DNA of 64,000 nt from Pseudomonas orientalis (GCF_001439815.1 NZ_JYLM01000002.1:783327-847326), one strand, 5' to 3'. Positions 7,756 through 16,266 are shown, numbered from the stretch's first letter. Notes: generated by a model not told the origin, from the letters alone. Translations and numbers: made by a program.

Positions 7756-8577
7756 ATGACCACCCCATCCGACTGGATCACCGTTGGCGCCCTCGCCGAC
7801 GGTTTCGCGCCTGAAGCGTTCATCCTGCCCAACCTGGCCGACCTCAACGGCAAGACCTTCACGCTGTACTTCGCCAACGGCTGGCAGATCGAGCACCGTT
7901 TCGACGCCGCCACGCTGCACTGGAACGCGGCCGACGGCCACTCGAGTGGTTCAGCTGCATACCGCGCCACGTCGGTGCGTCCGGGCCTGTACCTGGTCGA
8001 CTTCATCAAGCACGAAGCCGGGCAAGCCTGGTCGATCAGCCTGGTGCTGGATACCGCCACGTCGTCGTTCACCGCCGTGATCGGCAGCATGCCGAGCCGC
8101 GAACATACCGAACAAGGCCTTTATAGCCGCGCCCTGGCCGGCAAGGCGCTGACCTCGGTTGAAGTGCAGTTCCTGCAGGGCAGCCTGAATCAACCCTGGC
8201 AGGCCGGCCATTGCCCCCACGCGCCGACCCAGGAGCTGACCGGGTTGCGCAACCTGTATCGCTACAGCCCCAGCGAAGTCTACGAGCACATCTACCTGAA
8301 CGATCAGTTCTATTCCTGGCAGTGCCTCAAGGGTGTCGAACAAGGCCTGTGCGACACCGATCGCTGCCACTACTACAAGATTGCCGACCAGTTGTACCTG
8401 TTCGTCTGGCGCGAAAAAATCATCCCGACCCTCGGCCTGGTGCTGATCGACCTGCAACAGCACCGCAGCGACGGCAAGATCTTCGGTTATGCCGGTGCGT
8501 CCTTCGATGCGCTGTCGAACTTTCCGGTCAGCTCCTACTGCCAGGTCCTCAACCGCACGGAGTATCCCGATGCCTGA
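7756..8577 (+). CDS. MoaF-family protein
   Basis: A 273-residue protein that I place in the MoaF family: an N-terminal half with DLNGKTFTLYFANGWQIEHRF and a C-terminal half containing RYSPSEVYEHIYLNDQFYSWQCLKG and a Cys-rich GLCDTDRCHYYK. The family name comes from the Klebsiella moaEF genes of the monoamine regulon; its label as a molybdenum-cofactor protein in databases is probably a confusion with MoaA-E. The fold is lipocalin/calycin-like. It is the first gene of an operon with two dehydrogenases (8-bp overlaps), and the frame is open upstream to 7690 but the ATG at 7756 fits best. Function unknown. Confidence 0.75.
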   Translation: MTTPSDWITVGALADGFAPEAFILPNLADLNGKTFTLYFANGWQIEHRFDAATLHWNAADGHSSGSAAYRATSVRPGLYLVDFIKHEAGQAWSISLVLDTATSSFTAVIGSMPSREHTEQGLYSRALAGKALTSVEVQFLQGSLNQPWQAGHCPHAPTQELTGLRNLYRYSPSEVYEHIYLNDQFYSWQCLKGVEQGLCDTDRCHYYKIADQLYLFVWREKIIPTLGLVLIDLQQHRSDGKIFGYAGASFDALSNFPVSSYCQVLNRTEYPDA

Positions 8578-9370
8578 TCCACGTACCGTGGTCATCACCG
8601 GTGCCGGCACCGGCATCGGTGCCGCCTGCGCGCGGCTGTACGCCGCCGAGGGCGCCAACCTGGTGCTGATCGGCCGGCGTCGCGAGCCGCTGGAACAGGA
8701 AGGCGCAGAGACCGGTGGCCTGGTGCTGGTCGGCGACGCAGCCAACCCGGACACCTGGGAGGGCTTCATTGCGCAGATTCGTGCGCGCTACGGCCGACTC
8801 GATGTGCTGTTGGCCTGTGCCGGCGGGCATGGCGTGGGCAGCGCCAGCCAAACCAGCCCGGCCACCTGGGCGGCGGCGTTGCGCAGCAACCTGGACAGCG
8901 CGTTCTACAGCGCCCGCGCCTGCCTGCCGCTGCTGATCGAGAGCGCCGGCTGCATCGTGCTGCTGGGCTCCATCGCATCGCTCGCCGCCGGGCCCGAAGT
9001 GTGCGGCTACACCACCGCCAAGCATGCGCTGCTCGGGCTCAATCGTTCACTGGCGCGCGACTATGGGCCACGCGGCGTGCGAGTGAACACGGTGTGCCCG
9101 GGCTGGGTCACTACGCCGATGGCCGACGAGGAAATGCAGCCGTTGATGAGTTTCCACGGCGATACGCTGCGCCAAGCCTATGCCCGCGTGTGCGCCGACG
9201 TACCGTTGCGACGCCCCGCCAGCGCCGAAGAAATCGCCAAGGTATGCCGTTTCCTCGCCAGCCCCGACGCCTCGATCATCACCGGCGCCAGCCTGGTCGC
9301 CGACGGCGGTTCGAGCATCGTCGATGTGCCGACCCTGGCCTATGCCCATATGGAGCAGCCCCATGTCTGA
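8570..9370 (+). CDS. Short-chain dehydrogenase/reductase
   Basis: A 266-residue classical SDR. The cofactor motif TGAGTGIG is near residue 11, and the catalytic YTTAK lies at about residue 147, preceded by the Ser in LLGSIASLAAG. It overlaps the end of the moaF-family gene by 8 bp and the next SDR by 8 bp, so the three are translationally coupled. Its partner in the Klebsiella monoamine regulon (MoaE) is, from memory, also an SDR, which suggests a role linked to amine metabolism. The substrate cannot be read from sequence. Confidence 0.83.
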   Translation: MPDPRTVVITGAGTGIGAACARLYAAEGANLVLIGRRREPLEQEGAETGGLVLVGDAANPDTWEGFIAQIRARYGRLDVLLACAGGHGVGSASQTSPATWAAALRSNLDSAFYSARACLPLLIESAGCIVLLGSIASLAAGPEVCGYTTAKHALLGLNRSLARDYGPRGVRVNTVCPGWVTTPMADEEMQPLMSFHGDTLRQAYARVCADVPLRRPASAEEIAKVCRFLASPDASIITGASLVADGGSSIVDVPTLAYAHMEQPHV

Positions 9371-10133
9371 AGACCTCGATTTCAGCGGCAAAAGCGTGCT
9401 GGTCACCGGCGGCGCGCAAGGCATCGGCCGAGCCATCGTCGAAGCGTTTGCGCTGCGTGGCGCGCGCGTGATGATCGTTGACCTGCGCCGGCCGCAGGCC
9501 CAGGCGTTGGCCGACGAATTGGCGGGACGTGGGTGCCAGGTCGAAGCCATCGAGCTCGATCTGGCCGATGCGGCGGCGGTATTCGACGGGATCAAGGGCA
9601 TCGAACGAGACTGGGGGCGCCTGGATATCCTGGTGCACAACGCCGGTTATTTCCCGCTGACTGCATTCGAGCAGATCACCCCCGCCGTGCTGGAGCGCAC
9701 GCTGGCAGTCAACCTCTGCGCGCTGTTCTGGCTGACCCAGGCCGCGTTGCCGATGTTTCAGCGTCAAGGTGGCGGCTGTGTGCTGGTCACCTCCTCGGTC
9801 ACCGGGCCACGGGTCGCTTATCCGGGACTCAGCCATTACGCGGCGTCAAAGGCAGGAGTCAACGGGTTCATCCGCAGTGCCGCGCTGGAACTGGCCGGCG
9901 ACCGGGTAAGGGTCAACGGTGTAGAACCGGGAATGATTGCCACGCCGGCCATGGGCAACCTGGGCGATGCCCAGGTCAACGCCGACATTGCCAACCGCGT
10001 GCCACTGGGCCGGCTCGGCGCGCCGGAGGATATTGCCGGGGCCATGCTGTTTCTGGCGTCGGACCTGGCGGCTTACATCACCGGGCAGACCATCATTGTG
10101 GATGGCGGCTCGACGTTGCCAGAGGTGAAGTGA
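9363..10133 (+). CDS. Short-chain dehydrogenase/reductase
   Basis: A 256-residue classical SDR with TGGAQGIG at the cofactor site, NNAG-type segment read as HNAGYFPLT, and catalytic YAASK near residue 159 with the upstream Ser in VTSSVTG. The C-terminal IVDGGSTLPEVK is typical of the 3-oxoacyl-ACP reductase-like group. It is the last gene of the moaF-SDR-SDR operon. The two SDRs are clearly different from each other, so they are not a recent duplication. Confidence 0.83.
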   Translation: MSEDLDFSGKSVLVTGGAQGIGRAIVEAFALRGARVMIVDLRRPQAQALADELAGRGCQVEAIELDLADAAAVFDGIKGIERDWGRLDILVHNAGYFPLTAFEQITPAVLERTLAVNLCALFWLTQAALPMFQRQGGGCVLVTSSVTGPRVAYPGLSHYAASKAGVNGFIRSAALELAGDRVRVNGVEPGMIATPAMGNLGDAQVNADIANRVPLGRLGAPEDIAGAMLFLASDLAAYITGQTIIVDGGSTLPEVK

Positions 10134-10444
10134 GGTCTGGGGGGCATAACCCGAATCAACTGCGGGGGGCGGCGGTGTGACGATTCGACTTGCTCCTTAT
10201 GAGCATAGGTATCGACACAACCGGCTTACTGTTGCTCTGGCTCTGGCTCTGGCTTTTGATCTTGATCTCAGGCGCCCCGTCAAACACGCTGGCCGGAATT
10301 CGACATTGATTTGGGGGGTAACAACGGATATGTACCCGATCCGATCCAACATTCTGGTCAGCTGTCAGGCCGCCATCGGGGGCAAGCCCCCTCCCACATT
10401 TGGATCGCGGACCATCAGCCAGATATGCGTCGGCTATCAGTCCG
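10134..10444. repeat. Intergenic repeat region: truncated copy of the structured repeat family plus REP cores
   Basis: This stretch between two convergent genes has no gene. It carries CATAGGTATCGACACAA (10204-10220), shared with 63791-63807, then a left-arm block beginning CGCCCCGTCAAACACGCTGG (10273-10320) that is nearly identical to 28087-28132. The hairpin core present in the other copies is missing: the sequence jumps to GGATATGTAC, which in the 28-kb copy lies about 200 bp further on. A REP core of the gtgggagggggcttgc family (inverse) follows at 10370-10399. Confidence 0.75.
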
Positions 10445-10470
10445 TCATGGGAGCAAGCCCCCTCCCACAG
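10443..10470. repeat. REP core overlapping the end of the TetR gene
   Basis: CATGGGAGCAAGCCCCCTCC is a REP core of the same family and orientation as the one at 10370-10399. It supplies the last nine or so codons and the stop codon of the TetR gene on the minus strand. Confidence 0.8.
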
Positions 10471-11086
10471 TTTGATCTCCATCGGTCGGGAGCAGCGCCA
10501 GCGAATCCCCCAACACCCGCGTCAACGCCGCAAGCCGTTTTACGTACCCTTGCCGCGTCGAATAGATCAGCTCCACATGCAGGCTGTCGACAATGCCCAG
10601 GTACGCGTCGTAATACACCTCCAGCGCCTCAGGGTGTACAGCCGTATACCGAGCTTGCGCGGCCCTCTGGAAGTCATGGCGAATGCGCGCCAGGTAACCC
10701 TCGAAGCCCGTGGTAATGACGCTGCGGATATCCGCCGGCGGAAAGTACGCCGTGCGCAGCAGAAAGCGCAGGTGCGCCGACGCTTCATAGCGTGCGCTCA
10801 ACCGCTCAAGGTGCAACTGCCCCGGTATGCCAGCGTGCCCCGCCTCGTCCTTGAAGCAGCGTTCAATGCAGCGATGCTCATTCGCCAGGGCAATCTCGAA
10901 CACCGTCAGAAACAACGCCTTCTTGCTGACAAAATGCGCATACAACGACGCCTTGCGCATGCCCGCCCCGACCGCGATCTCGTTGAGCGATGAGGCGTCG
11001 TAGCCGTGATCGGCGAAATGTTCGACCGCGACGGCGCAAATGTTACTGGCCGACAGGCTGAGCGGTTTCAGGGAGCGCTGGGTCAC
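10445..11086 (-). CDS. TetR-family transcriptional regulator
   Basis: A 213-residue regulator with an N-terminal TetR helix-turn-helix: FADHGYDASSLNEIAVGAGMRKASLYAHF at about residues 24-52. It begins with GTG at 11086, immediately after the TAG stop of the FeaR-like gene, so the two are coupled. The extreme C-terminus (QTVGGGLLP) is encoded by a REP element, so the natural C-terminus has probably been replaced or extended. The ligand is unknown; neighbours suggest aromatic amine or amino acid metabolism. Confidence 0.8.
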   Translation of the reverse strand: MTQRSLKPLSLSASNICAVAVEHFADHGYDASSLNEIAVGAGMRKASLYAHFVSKKALFLTVFEIALANEHRCIERCFKDEAGHAGIPGQLHLERLSARYEASAHLRFLLRTAYFPPADIRSVITTGFEGYLARIRHDFQRAAQARYTAVHPEALEVYYDAYLGIVDSLHVELIYSTRQGYVKRLAALTRVLGDSLALLPTDGDQTVGGGLLP

Positions 11087-12049
11087 CTACGCCGCACCCG
11101 CCGCCTGTTGCAGGTGGGTAGAACGAAATTCCTTGGGCGACAGCTCGAATTGCTTCTTGAACGAGCGGCTGAAATGGGCCGAGTCGGTGAAGCCCCACTT
11201 GTAGGCAATCGAGGTGATCGACTCGCTCTTGAGAAACGGGTTGGTCAAATCATCCGCGCTGCGCTTGAGCCGCGCACGCTGGATGTAGCGGCAAACGCTG
11301 TCGTCCTGCTCCTCGAACAAACGGTACAGGTGCCGCACCGAAATGTTCAAACGGCTGGCCAGGCCCACGGGGCTCAGGCCGGGCTGGGTCAGGGACTGGT
11401 CGATGACTTTCTGCACATAGCTGCGCAGGCTGCTGCCCTGCAGGGAGGCGATGCCCTCACCGGGCGCGTCATGCACTTCAAAGGCAGAACCGAGCAAGGA
11501 TACAAATGCCGCTTGCAGGGCATGCGCCTGCTCATTCGAATCCTGGTCGCCCAGCCCCTCCCTGCACAGTTGGTCCATCAGCACATGGAGCATGCGGCCA
11601 CAGGCCTTGCTCGAAGAAATCTTGCCGAAGGTTTTCGAAGCGCCGCCCAGCTGCTTGCACACTTCGTTGCGTGAGAGCGACAGGGATGCATGCTCGATCA
11701 GGCCAAACGGGCTGATCTCGATCGAACCGGTGGAGTCCATCAGCAACATGTCGCCGGGCGCCAGTTGCACAACCTGGCCGTTCTGGGTGATCTGGCAATA
11801 ACCGCTGCGTTGGCTGACGAGGAAACAATGCTGGTCCATATCGTGATCGGCGTTCGGGCGTTCGCGCTTGATCAGCCCGGCGTTGGTGCGCAGGCTGGCC
11901 AATGACAGGCCGCCCCGCTCGAGCTTGGACACCTCACCGATGAACAGTGAGCGGTTGAACGCCAGTTCCGTGTCGAAATGGCCGCAGGCGGCGCGCAAAT
12001 CCCGAGTCCAGGTTTCCAATCCAGGGTGCGCAGATTGATAGGTGCTCAT
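11087..12049 (-). CDS. feaR: AraC-family regulator, FeaR-like
   Basis: A 320-residue activator with an N-terminal AraC-binding-like cupin domain (residues about 30-200, with QLAPGDMLLMDS) and a C-terminal double helix-turn-helix (LSPVGLASRLNISVRHLYRLF and SITSIAYKWGFTDSAHFSRSFKKQF). The domain pairing and length match FeaR, which activates the tyramine/phenylethylamine oxidase and phenylacetaldehyde dehydrogenase genes in E. coli. The presence of a phenylacetaldehyde-type dehydrogenase at 23352 supports this. A 20-bp palindrome lies 37 bp upstream of the start. Assignment as FeaR is by family resemblance and context. Confidence 0.72.
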   Translation of the reverse strand: MSTYQSAHPGLETWTRDLRAACGHFDTELAFNRSLFIGEVSKLERGGLSLASLRTNAGLIKRERPNADHDMDQHCFLVSQRSGYCQITQNGQVVQLAPGDMLLMDSTGSIEISPFGLIEHASLSLSRNEVCKQLGGASKTFGKISSSKACGRMLHVLMDQLCREGLGDQDSNEQAHALQAAFVSLLGSAFEVHDAPGEGIASLQGSSLRSYVQKVIDQSLTQPGLSPVGLASRLNISVRHLYRLFEEQDDSVCRYIQRARLKRSADDLTNPFLKSESITSIAYKWGFTDSAHFSRSFKKQFELSPKEFRSTHLQQAAGAA

Positions 12050-12085
12050 GGCAACTCCACAGTGGCTTCTTGTTTTTGTCGGCCA

Positions 12086-12105
12086 ATAGTTAACATGTTA
12101 TCTAT
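12086..12105. promoter_or_regulatory. 20-bp palindrome upstream of the FeaR-like gene
   Basis: ATAGTTAACA-TGTTATCTAT is symmetric except for one position pair. Its core GTTAACATGTTATC resembles the hpaR-proximal site GTTAACAGATTAAC, so HpaR or a related MarR/TetR protein may bind here. Confidence 0.5.
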
Positions 12106-12160
12106 ATAGGCGCAACAAGCACGTCATACCCACTGTAGAAGCAGTAATGATGCCAACCGA

Positions 12161-12784
12161 TCACAACCCGCCCAACACCCGCTGCAAGCCCGCCAGTACC
12201 ATGAACAAGGCTGCTCGCTGGGCGGGGCTCAGGGCGATGTAGCGACGAAACGCCGGCATGCGGTTGACCACTTCACTGCCGCCCATGTGCTCGAGCCGCA
12301 CCTGCCAGTGCTGCCCGTCCAGGTCGATGCGCAAGCGCTTGAAGTCCAGCACCATCAGCGCCTGGTGCAAGGCCTGATCACCCTCCACAGCGGCCATGAG
12401 CCTGGCGCGCAGGCCCGCTTCGCCAGTGCGCTGGCGACACCCCAGGCCCGTGCGCCGGATCGACCCGCTGTGGTGCAGGTCCAGGCGCGCACCGCCCTGC
12501 TCCAGGGCAGGCACCTGGAGCATGAATTCGGTCATGACCAGGTGCATCAGCAACTGCGATTCGGTGCGCTCGACAACGATCACGTGCACGTCGGCATCGT
12601 CCAGGTAAAACCCGGCGCTGGCCGCGCCCGTGGCGCTGAAACTCGCCAGGCCGAGGTTGCGCCGCAGGTACTCGAGCGTCACTCCGGGCCGATAGCCGGC
12701 CGGGGCACGGCTGGCACTGAACAACTCAGACAACGTTTGCAGCGTGCTCGAAAGGCGTGCTGTGAGGGTGGTTGCCAAGCTCAT
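12161..12784 (-). CDS. DUF3156-family protein
   Basis: A 207-residue protein that I recognise as the DUF3156 family, of unknown function, usually found beside amino acid permeases of the APC superfamily. It has no signal peptide or membrane helix. The start at 12784 has a strong AAGGAG site and overlaps the 3' end of the permease gene by 59 bp in a different frame, which ties its translation to the permease. A regulatory or accessory role for the transporter is a guess from this coupling. Confidence 0.7.
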   Translation of the reverse strand: MSLATTLTARLSSTLQTLSELFSASRAPAGYRPGVTLEYLRRNLGLASFSATGAASAGFYLDDADVHVIVVERTESQLLMHLVMTEFMLQVPALEQGGARLDLHHSGSIRRTGLGCRQRTGEAGLRARLMAAVEGDQALHQALMVLDFKRLRIDLDGQHWQVRLEHMGGSEVVNRMPAFRRYIALSPAQRAALFMVLAGLQRVLGGL

Positions 12785-14228
12785 GGGAGAACTCCTTGGC
12801 CAGCACGTCTTCTACCCGCGCCGGCTTGAATGGATTGACCTTCTGTACCACCAGCGTCCAGAACAGCGCGTAGGTCGCCGTGAGCGCGAGCATGATCCCG
12901 AACGGCACGTAAATGTCGGCAGGGTTCATCCCGGGTGGAGTAATGAACCACATGCCCAGCAAGATGCCGATGCTGGAGAGTATTTGTGGCAACGGGAAGA
13001 ACGGCGAGCGATAGGCTCGTGGCAGATCCGGGCGGCGAATGCGCAGGATCACCACGGACAGCGTCACCAGCAGATAGGAAAAACTCCACGCACAGACAGC
13101 CGCGAGCACCAGGTGCAGGATGTTATCGGCGTTGCCGCCCAACCACAGGGCATGCAGGCACGGAATCAACATCGCCACCAGGATGCACAGCAGCGGCGTC
13201 TTGAAACGCGGGTGCAGGTAGGTGAAGACCTTGGGCAGCGCACCATCCACGGCCATGCCGTAGAGAATCCTCGGAACACCTGCCATCAGTGTGTTGATGG
13301 TGGCCGCCCCGGCGAACAGAAAACCGATACCCAGCCACATCGGGCCGACATCCCCCATGACCTGCGCGGCAAACTTGGGGATCGCCATGGGCGTGTCGAG
13401 CAAATGCACACCGCTGGCGGCATCCAGCAGCACGTTTTCCACTTGACGCTTCATCGCGGCGCCGTAGATGAACATGCACGTGGCCACGCCCAGCAAGCCC
13501 AGGATCATGGCCTTGGGCATGGTCTTGGCCGAGTTGCGCAAATCCGGCGCCAGCGGTGTGACGAACTCGCAGCCGACAAACATGAACATTGCCATGCCGA
13601 CCAGCGACAAAATCGTGATCAGGTCGGTGCCCACCAGCGACACCCCGAACCAGCCATCCAACTGCACCGCCGGTGCCGCGATCAGGCCCATCACGCCAAA
13701 GACCATCAGCGTGGTCCACATGCCGAAGGTCAGCACGATCTCCGCCCGGCCAAAGGCGCTGACGCCAAAGGCGTTGAGAATACCGAACACCACGATGAAC
13801 CCGACTCCCAGCAACCAGGAGCCTCCGGCGGATTCGGCCAGCGTATTGAGGTGCTCGAAATTCACCAACGCCATCACCCCGGCCAGGATGGTTTCGGCGG
13901 TACCGGCAAACACGTGCACGATCAGGTACGCCGACAACGTCCCGGTGATCGCAAAAAACCGGCCCATGCCGCAATTGATGTAGTCGTAGACCGAGCCGGT
14001 AGTCGGCAGGATCGAGGCGGCCTCGGCGAAGGTGGTCGCTTGCGCCAGCATCATCACCACCGCAATCAGCATGGCCACCGCGAAAGCGCTGCCGCCGATG
14101 CCGAAGCCCATGGTCGCGGTGAGAATCACCGGGCTGGCCATGATCAGGCCGATGGTGCTGGCCAGCGCGGTCGGAAAGCCGACGCTGCCTCGTTTCAGAT
14201 GCTGCGTGAGCCGGTCATTGATCGACAT
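12726..14228 (-). CDS. APC-superfamily amino acid/amine permease
   Basis: A 500-residue inner-membrane transporter with about 12 helices. The N-terminal LASTIGLIMASPVILTATMG, the FVGCEFVTPLAPDLRN segment and GVPRILYGMAVDGALPKVF are typical of the APC (EutP/amino acid-polyamine) branch. The ATG at 14228 (MSINDRLTQHLKRG) is chosen over the open frame to 14360, which adds a non-conserved Arg-rich stretch. Located with FeaR-like and DUF3156 genes, it probably imports an aromatic amine such as tyramine or phenylethylamine; the substrate is inferred. Confidence 0.83.
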   Translation of the reverse strand: MSINDRLTQHLKRGSVGFPTALASTIGLIMASPVILTATMGFGIGGSAFAVAMLIAVVMMLAQATTFAEAASILPTTGSVYDYINCGMGRFFAITGTLSAYLIVHVFAGTAETILAGVMALVNFEHLNTLAESAGGSWLLGVGFIVVFGILNAFGVSAFGRAEIVLTFGMWTTLMVFGVMGLIAAPAVQLDGWFGVSLVGTDLITILSLVGMAMFMFVGCEFVTPLAPDLRNSAKTMPKAMILGLLGVATCMFIYGAAMKRQVENVLLDAASGVHLLDTPMAIPKFAAQVMGDVGPMWLGIGFLFAGAATINTLMAGVPRILYGMAVDGALPKVFTYLHPRFKTPLLCILVAMLIPCLHALWLGGNADNILHLVLAAVCAWSFSYLLVTLSVVILRIRRPDLPRAYRSPFFPLPQILSSIGILLGMWFITPPGMNPADIYVPFGIMLALTATYALFWTLVVQKVNPFKPARVEDVLAKEFSHELGNHPHSTPFEHAANVV

Positions 14229-14518
14229 GGTGCGGATCCTCGAAAGCGGATTTCTTAATGGATGCATCGAGCCGTACAAGGTGCTGGCGTTGAAGCCCTC
14301 CCCGGCCAGTCCCTGATCGAAACGGCCTCGAGCGAAAATCACTGTGCGCCTCCAACACACCGAGCGTCTTGCCCATGTCTGCCGTCACCTTTGTTGCTGT
14401 CTGCCAAGGCAAAGGGCTTGGCGGGCAGGATCAATTACCTGGCACGCTGGTAAAAGACTTCCCCTGCGCCCAGCCATCCTAATGCGCGCTCGACCTAACC
14501 ATGCTGGGGACTATAACA
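14229..14518. other. Intergenic region between divergent permease and outer-membrane protein genes
   Basis: About 290 bp that must hold both promoters. No REP, no clear sigma-70 or sigma-54 promoter and no long palindrome was found by eye. Confidence 0.5.
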
Positions 14519-15847
14519 ATGGAGCACACACCGAACACCCGCACGCTGTCCAAGGCTGTCGGCCTGGGCATCGCGCTCTTGATCACCCACCCGTCGGCCC
14601 AGGCCTATGCGCTGTACGCCGACGAAGACACCCACCTCAACGCCGATTTCCTGGCGGTCTACGGGATGTTCAACAGCCGCCACAACTACGATGGCACGCC
14701 GGGCGGTTCATCCTGGCGCGAAGGTTTCATTAAATATGGGGTCAGCGGCGATCAGGGCCTGGCCGGTTACGGCACCGGTTATGGCGCGCTCAATTGGGTC
14801 AGCTCCGGCACCTGGGGCGATGGCGACGCCGCCGGCAACACCGACGGTTCGGAACGCACCACGAAAATCGAAGACGCCTACCTGGGCTGGCGCTCGGCCG
14901 AGCTGTTCCCGGCACTGGGCAAGGACGGGGTGGATTTCTCCGTCGGCCGCCAAGTGGTCAAGCTGGGCCGCGGTTTCTTGATCAACGACGACGGCCCCAA
15001 CCTGGGCAAGGGCCCGGCTGACGGCGCATTGAATCGCGGGGGTGCCTACTACCTCGCCGCGCGTCACGCCTTCGACCGTACCGCCGTGCTGCGCCTGGGC
15101 GGCCAGGACGGCCTGCATGGTTCGGTGCTGTGGCTCAAGTCGGATAACCGCGCCCAGGCCGAAACCGAGCTGGCGGCGGGCACCCTCGACTACACGGCCG
15201 CCGCCGGAACCCTGGGGTTGACCTGGGTGCACGGCATCGGGGTCACCGACCAATGGGCCAGCGACTTTCAGAAACAGCGCGACGGCATGAACACCTACAG
15301 CCTGCGCGGCGAAGGCAGCGCGGGCATCGAGAACGCCAGCTTCGCCTTCGAATACGCCTGGCAGGACAAGGATGCCGGCCCCGAAAAAGCCTGGTACGGC
15401 GAAGCCGGCTACACCTTCGCCGATGTCAGCTGGGCGCCAAAACTGACCTATCGCTACACCCGCTACTCGCAAAAATGGGACCCGTTGTTCACCGGGCTCA
15501 GCACCGGCTACGGCACCTGGTTCCAGGGTGAAGTGGCGTCCAACTACGCCGGCCCGTTCAACAGCAACACCGGCATCCAGCATGTAGGACTCAAGGCCAC
15601 TCCCCTGGAAAACCTGACAATTGGCGCGCTGTACTTCGACTTCAACACCTTGCGCAAACACGATGCGCTGAACCTGGACGCCCGCGAACTGGACCTGTAT
15701 GCCGAATGGGCGGTCAACAGCCACCTGATCATCAGCCCATTGGTGGGCATCTACCAACCGAAAAAGGACGCCGACACCGGTGGCAACCAAGTGGGTGGCA
15801 ACGGCACCAACCTCTACAGTCAGTTGACCGTGGCCGTACCTTTCTGA
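14519..15847 (+). CDS. Outer-membrane beta-barrel protein, alginate-export/porin-like
   Basis: A 442-residue exported protein. A signal peptide is visible (hydrophobic AVGLGIALLITHPSAQA followed by YALYADEDT). The rest alternates short polar and aromatic strands and ends in TVAVPF, an outer-membrane barrel terminus. The pattern DAYLGWRSAELFPALGKDGVDFSVGRQ is typical of the alginate-export-like barrel family found with catabolic genes in Pseudomonas. The ATG at 14519 is preferred to the one at 14501 because GGGGA precedes it and the signal peptide fits. Divergent from the permease, it may let the same substrate cross the outer membrane. Confidence 0.75.
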   Translation: MEHTPNTRTLSKAVGLGIALLITHPSAQAYALYADEDTHLNADFLAVYGMFNSRHNYDGTPGGSSWREGFIKYGVSGDQGLAGYGTGYGALNWVSSGTWGDGDAAGNTDGSERTTKIEDAYLGWRSAELFPALGKDGVDFSVGRQVVKLGRGFLINDDGPNLGKGPADGALNRGGAYYLAARHAFDRTAVLRLGGQDGLHGSVLWLKSDNRAQAETELAAGTLDYTAAAGTLGLTWVHGIGVTDQWASDFQKQRDGMNTYSLRGEGSAGIENASFAFEYAWQDKDAGPEKAWYGEAGYTFADVSWAPKLTYRYTRYSQKWDPLFTGLSTGYGTWFQGEVASNYAGPFNSNTGIQHVGLKATPLENLTIGALYFDFNTLRKHDALNLDARELDLYAEWAVNSHLIISPLVGIYQPKKDADTGGNQVGGNGTNLYSQLTVAVPF

Positions 15848-16266
15848 CCCCTTTCAGGCGCTGCCCGGCGCAGCGCCTGCAGCGTTTTATTGCCTGTGCT
15901 GATGCAACATCGTCTGGATCTGATATACCCCAGCAGCAGGCGGAACTGATTGAAAATGCGCATCTGGCTGCGGGGGTCCTGCACGTCACCATTCACCACG
16001 GTAATGTCCCAGCACCCTTCGGTTATGGTGCACAGCAACAGTTCCCAGATCTGCGTTTCCTGCCGATGCAAGTCGCAGAGCCGCCTGCCCTGCTGCAGCT
16101 CGACGTCCAGCTCGCCCTCACGCTGCCGGGCTTGTTGCAGCTGTTGGCGCAGTGCTTCCAGGGCCTGCTCATCGGCTGCTCGCTGGACGGCCTGATCCGC
16201 GGCCGATCGCAAACCACCCGTGATTGCTTGTACGAGCCTGCAGTCCCCTTTGTGCCTGGCTGCCAT
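15820..16266 (-). pseudogene. Remnant of a PAS-domain methyl-accepting chemotaxis protein
   Basis: The minus-strand frame encodes a coiled segment (EALRQQLQQARQREGELDVE) followed by WELLLCTITEGCWDITVVNGD and FNQFRLLLGY, the start of the PAS domain found in a family of Pseudomonas chemoreceptors (typically EGCWDxxVVNGDPxHPxNxxRWSxQFRxLxGY). Similarity stops near residue 117 (about position 15916); the PAS core, HAMP-like part and signalling domain are missing, and the open frame then runs into the 3' end of the porin gene. I read it as a decayed 5' fragment of a deleted receptor gene. Confidence 0.6.

Noticed and set aside
12744..14258. 504-codon open frame on the plus strand over the permease
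   Set aside because: Antisense shadow with low-complexity composition; the permease on the other strand is well supported.
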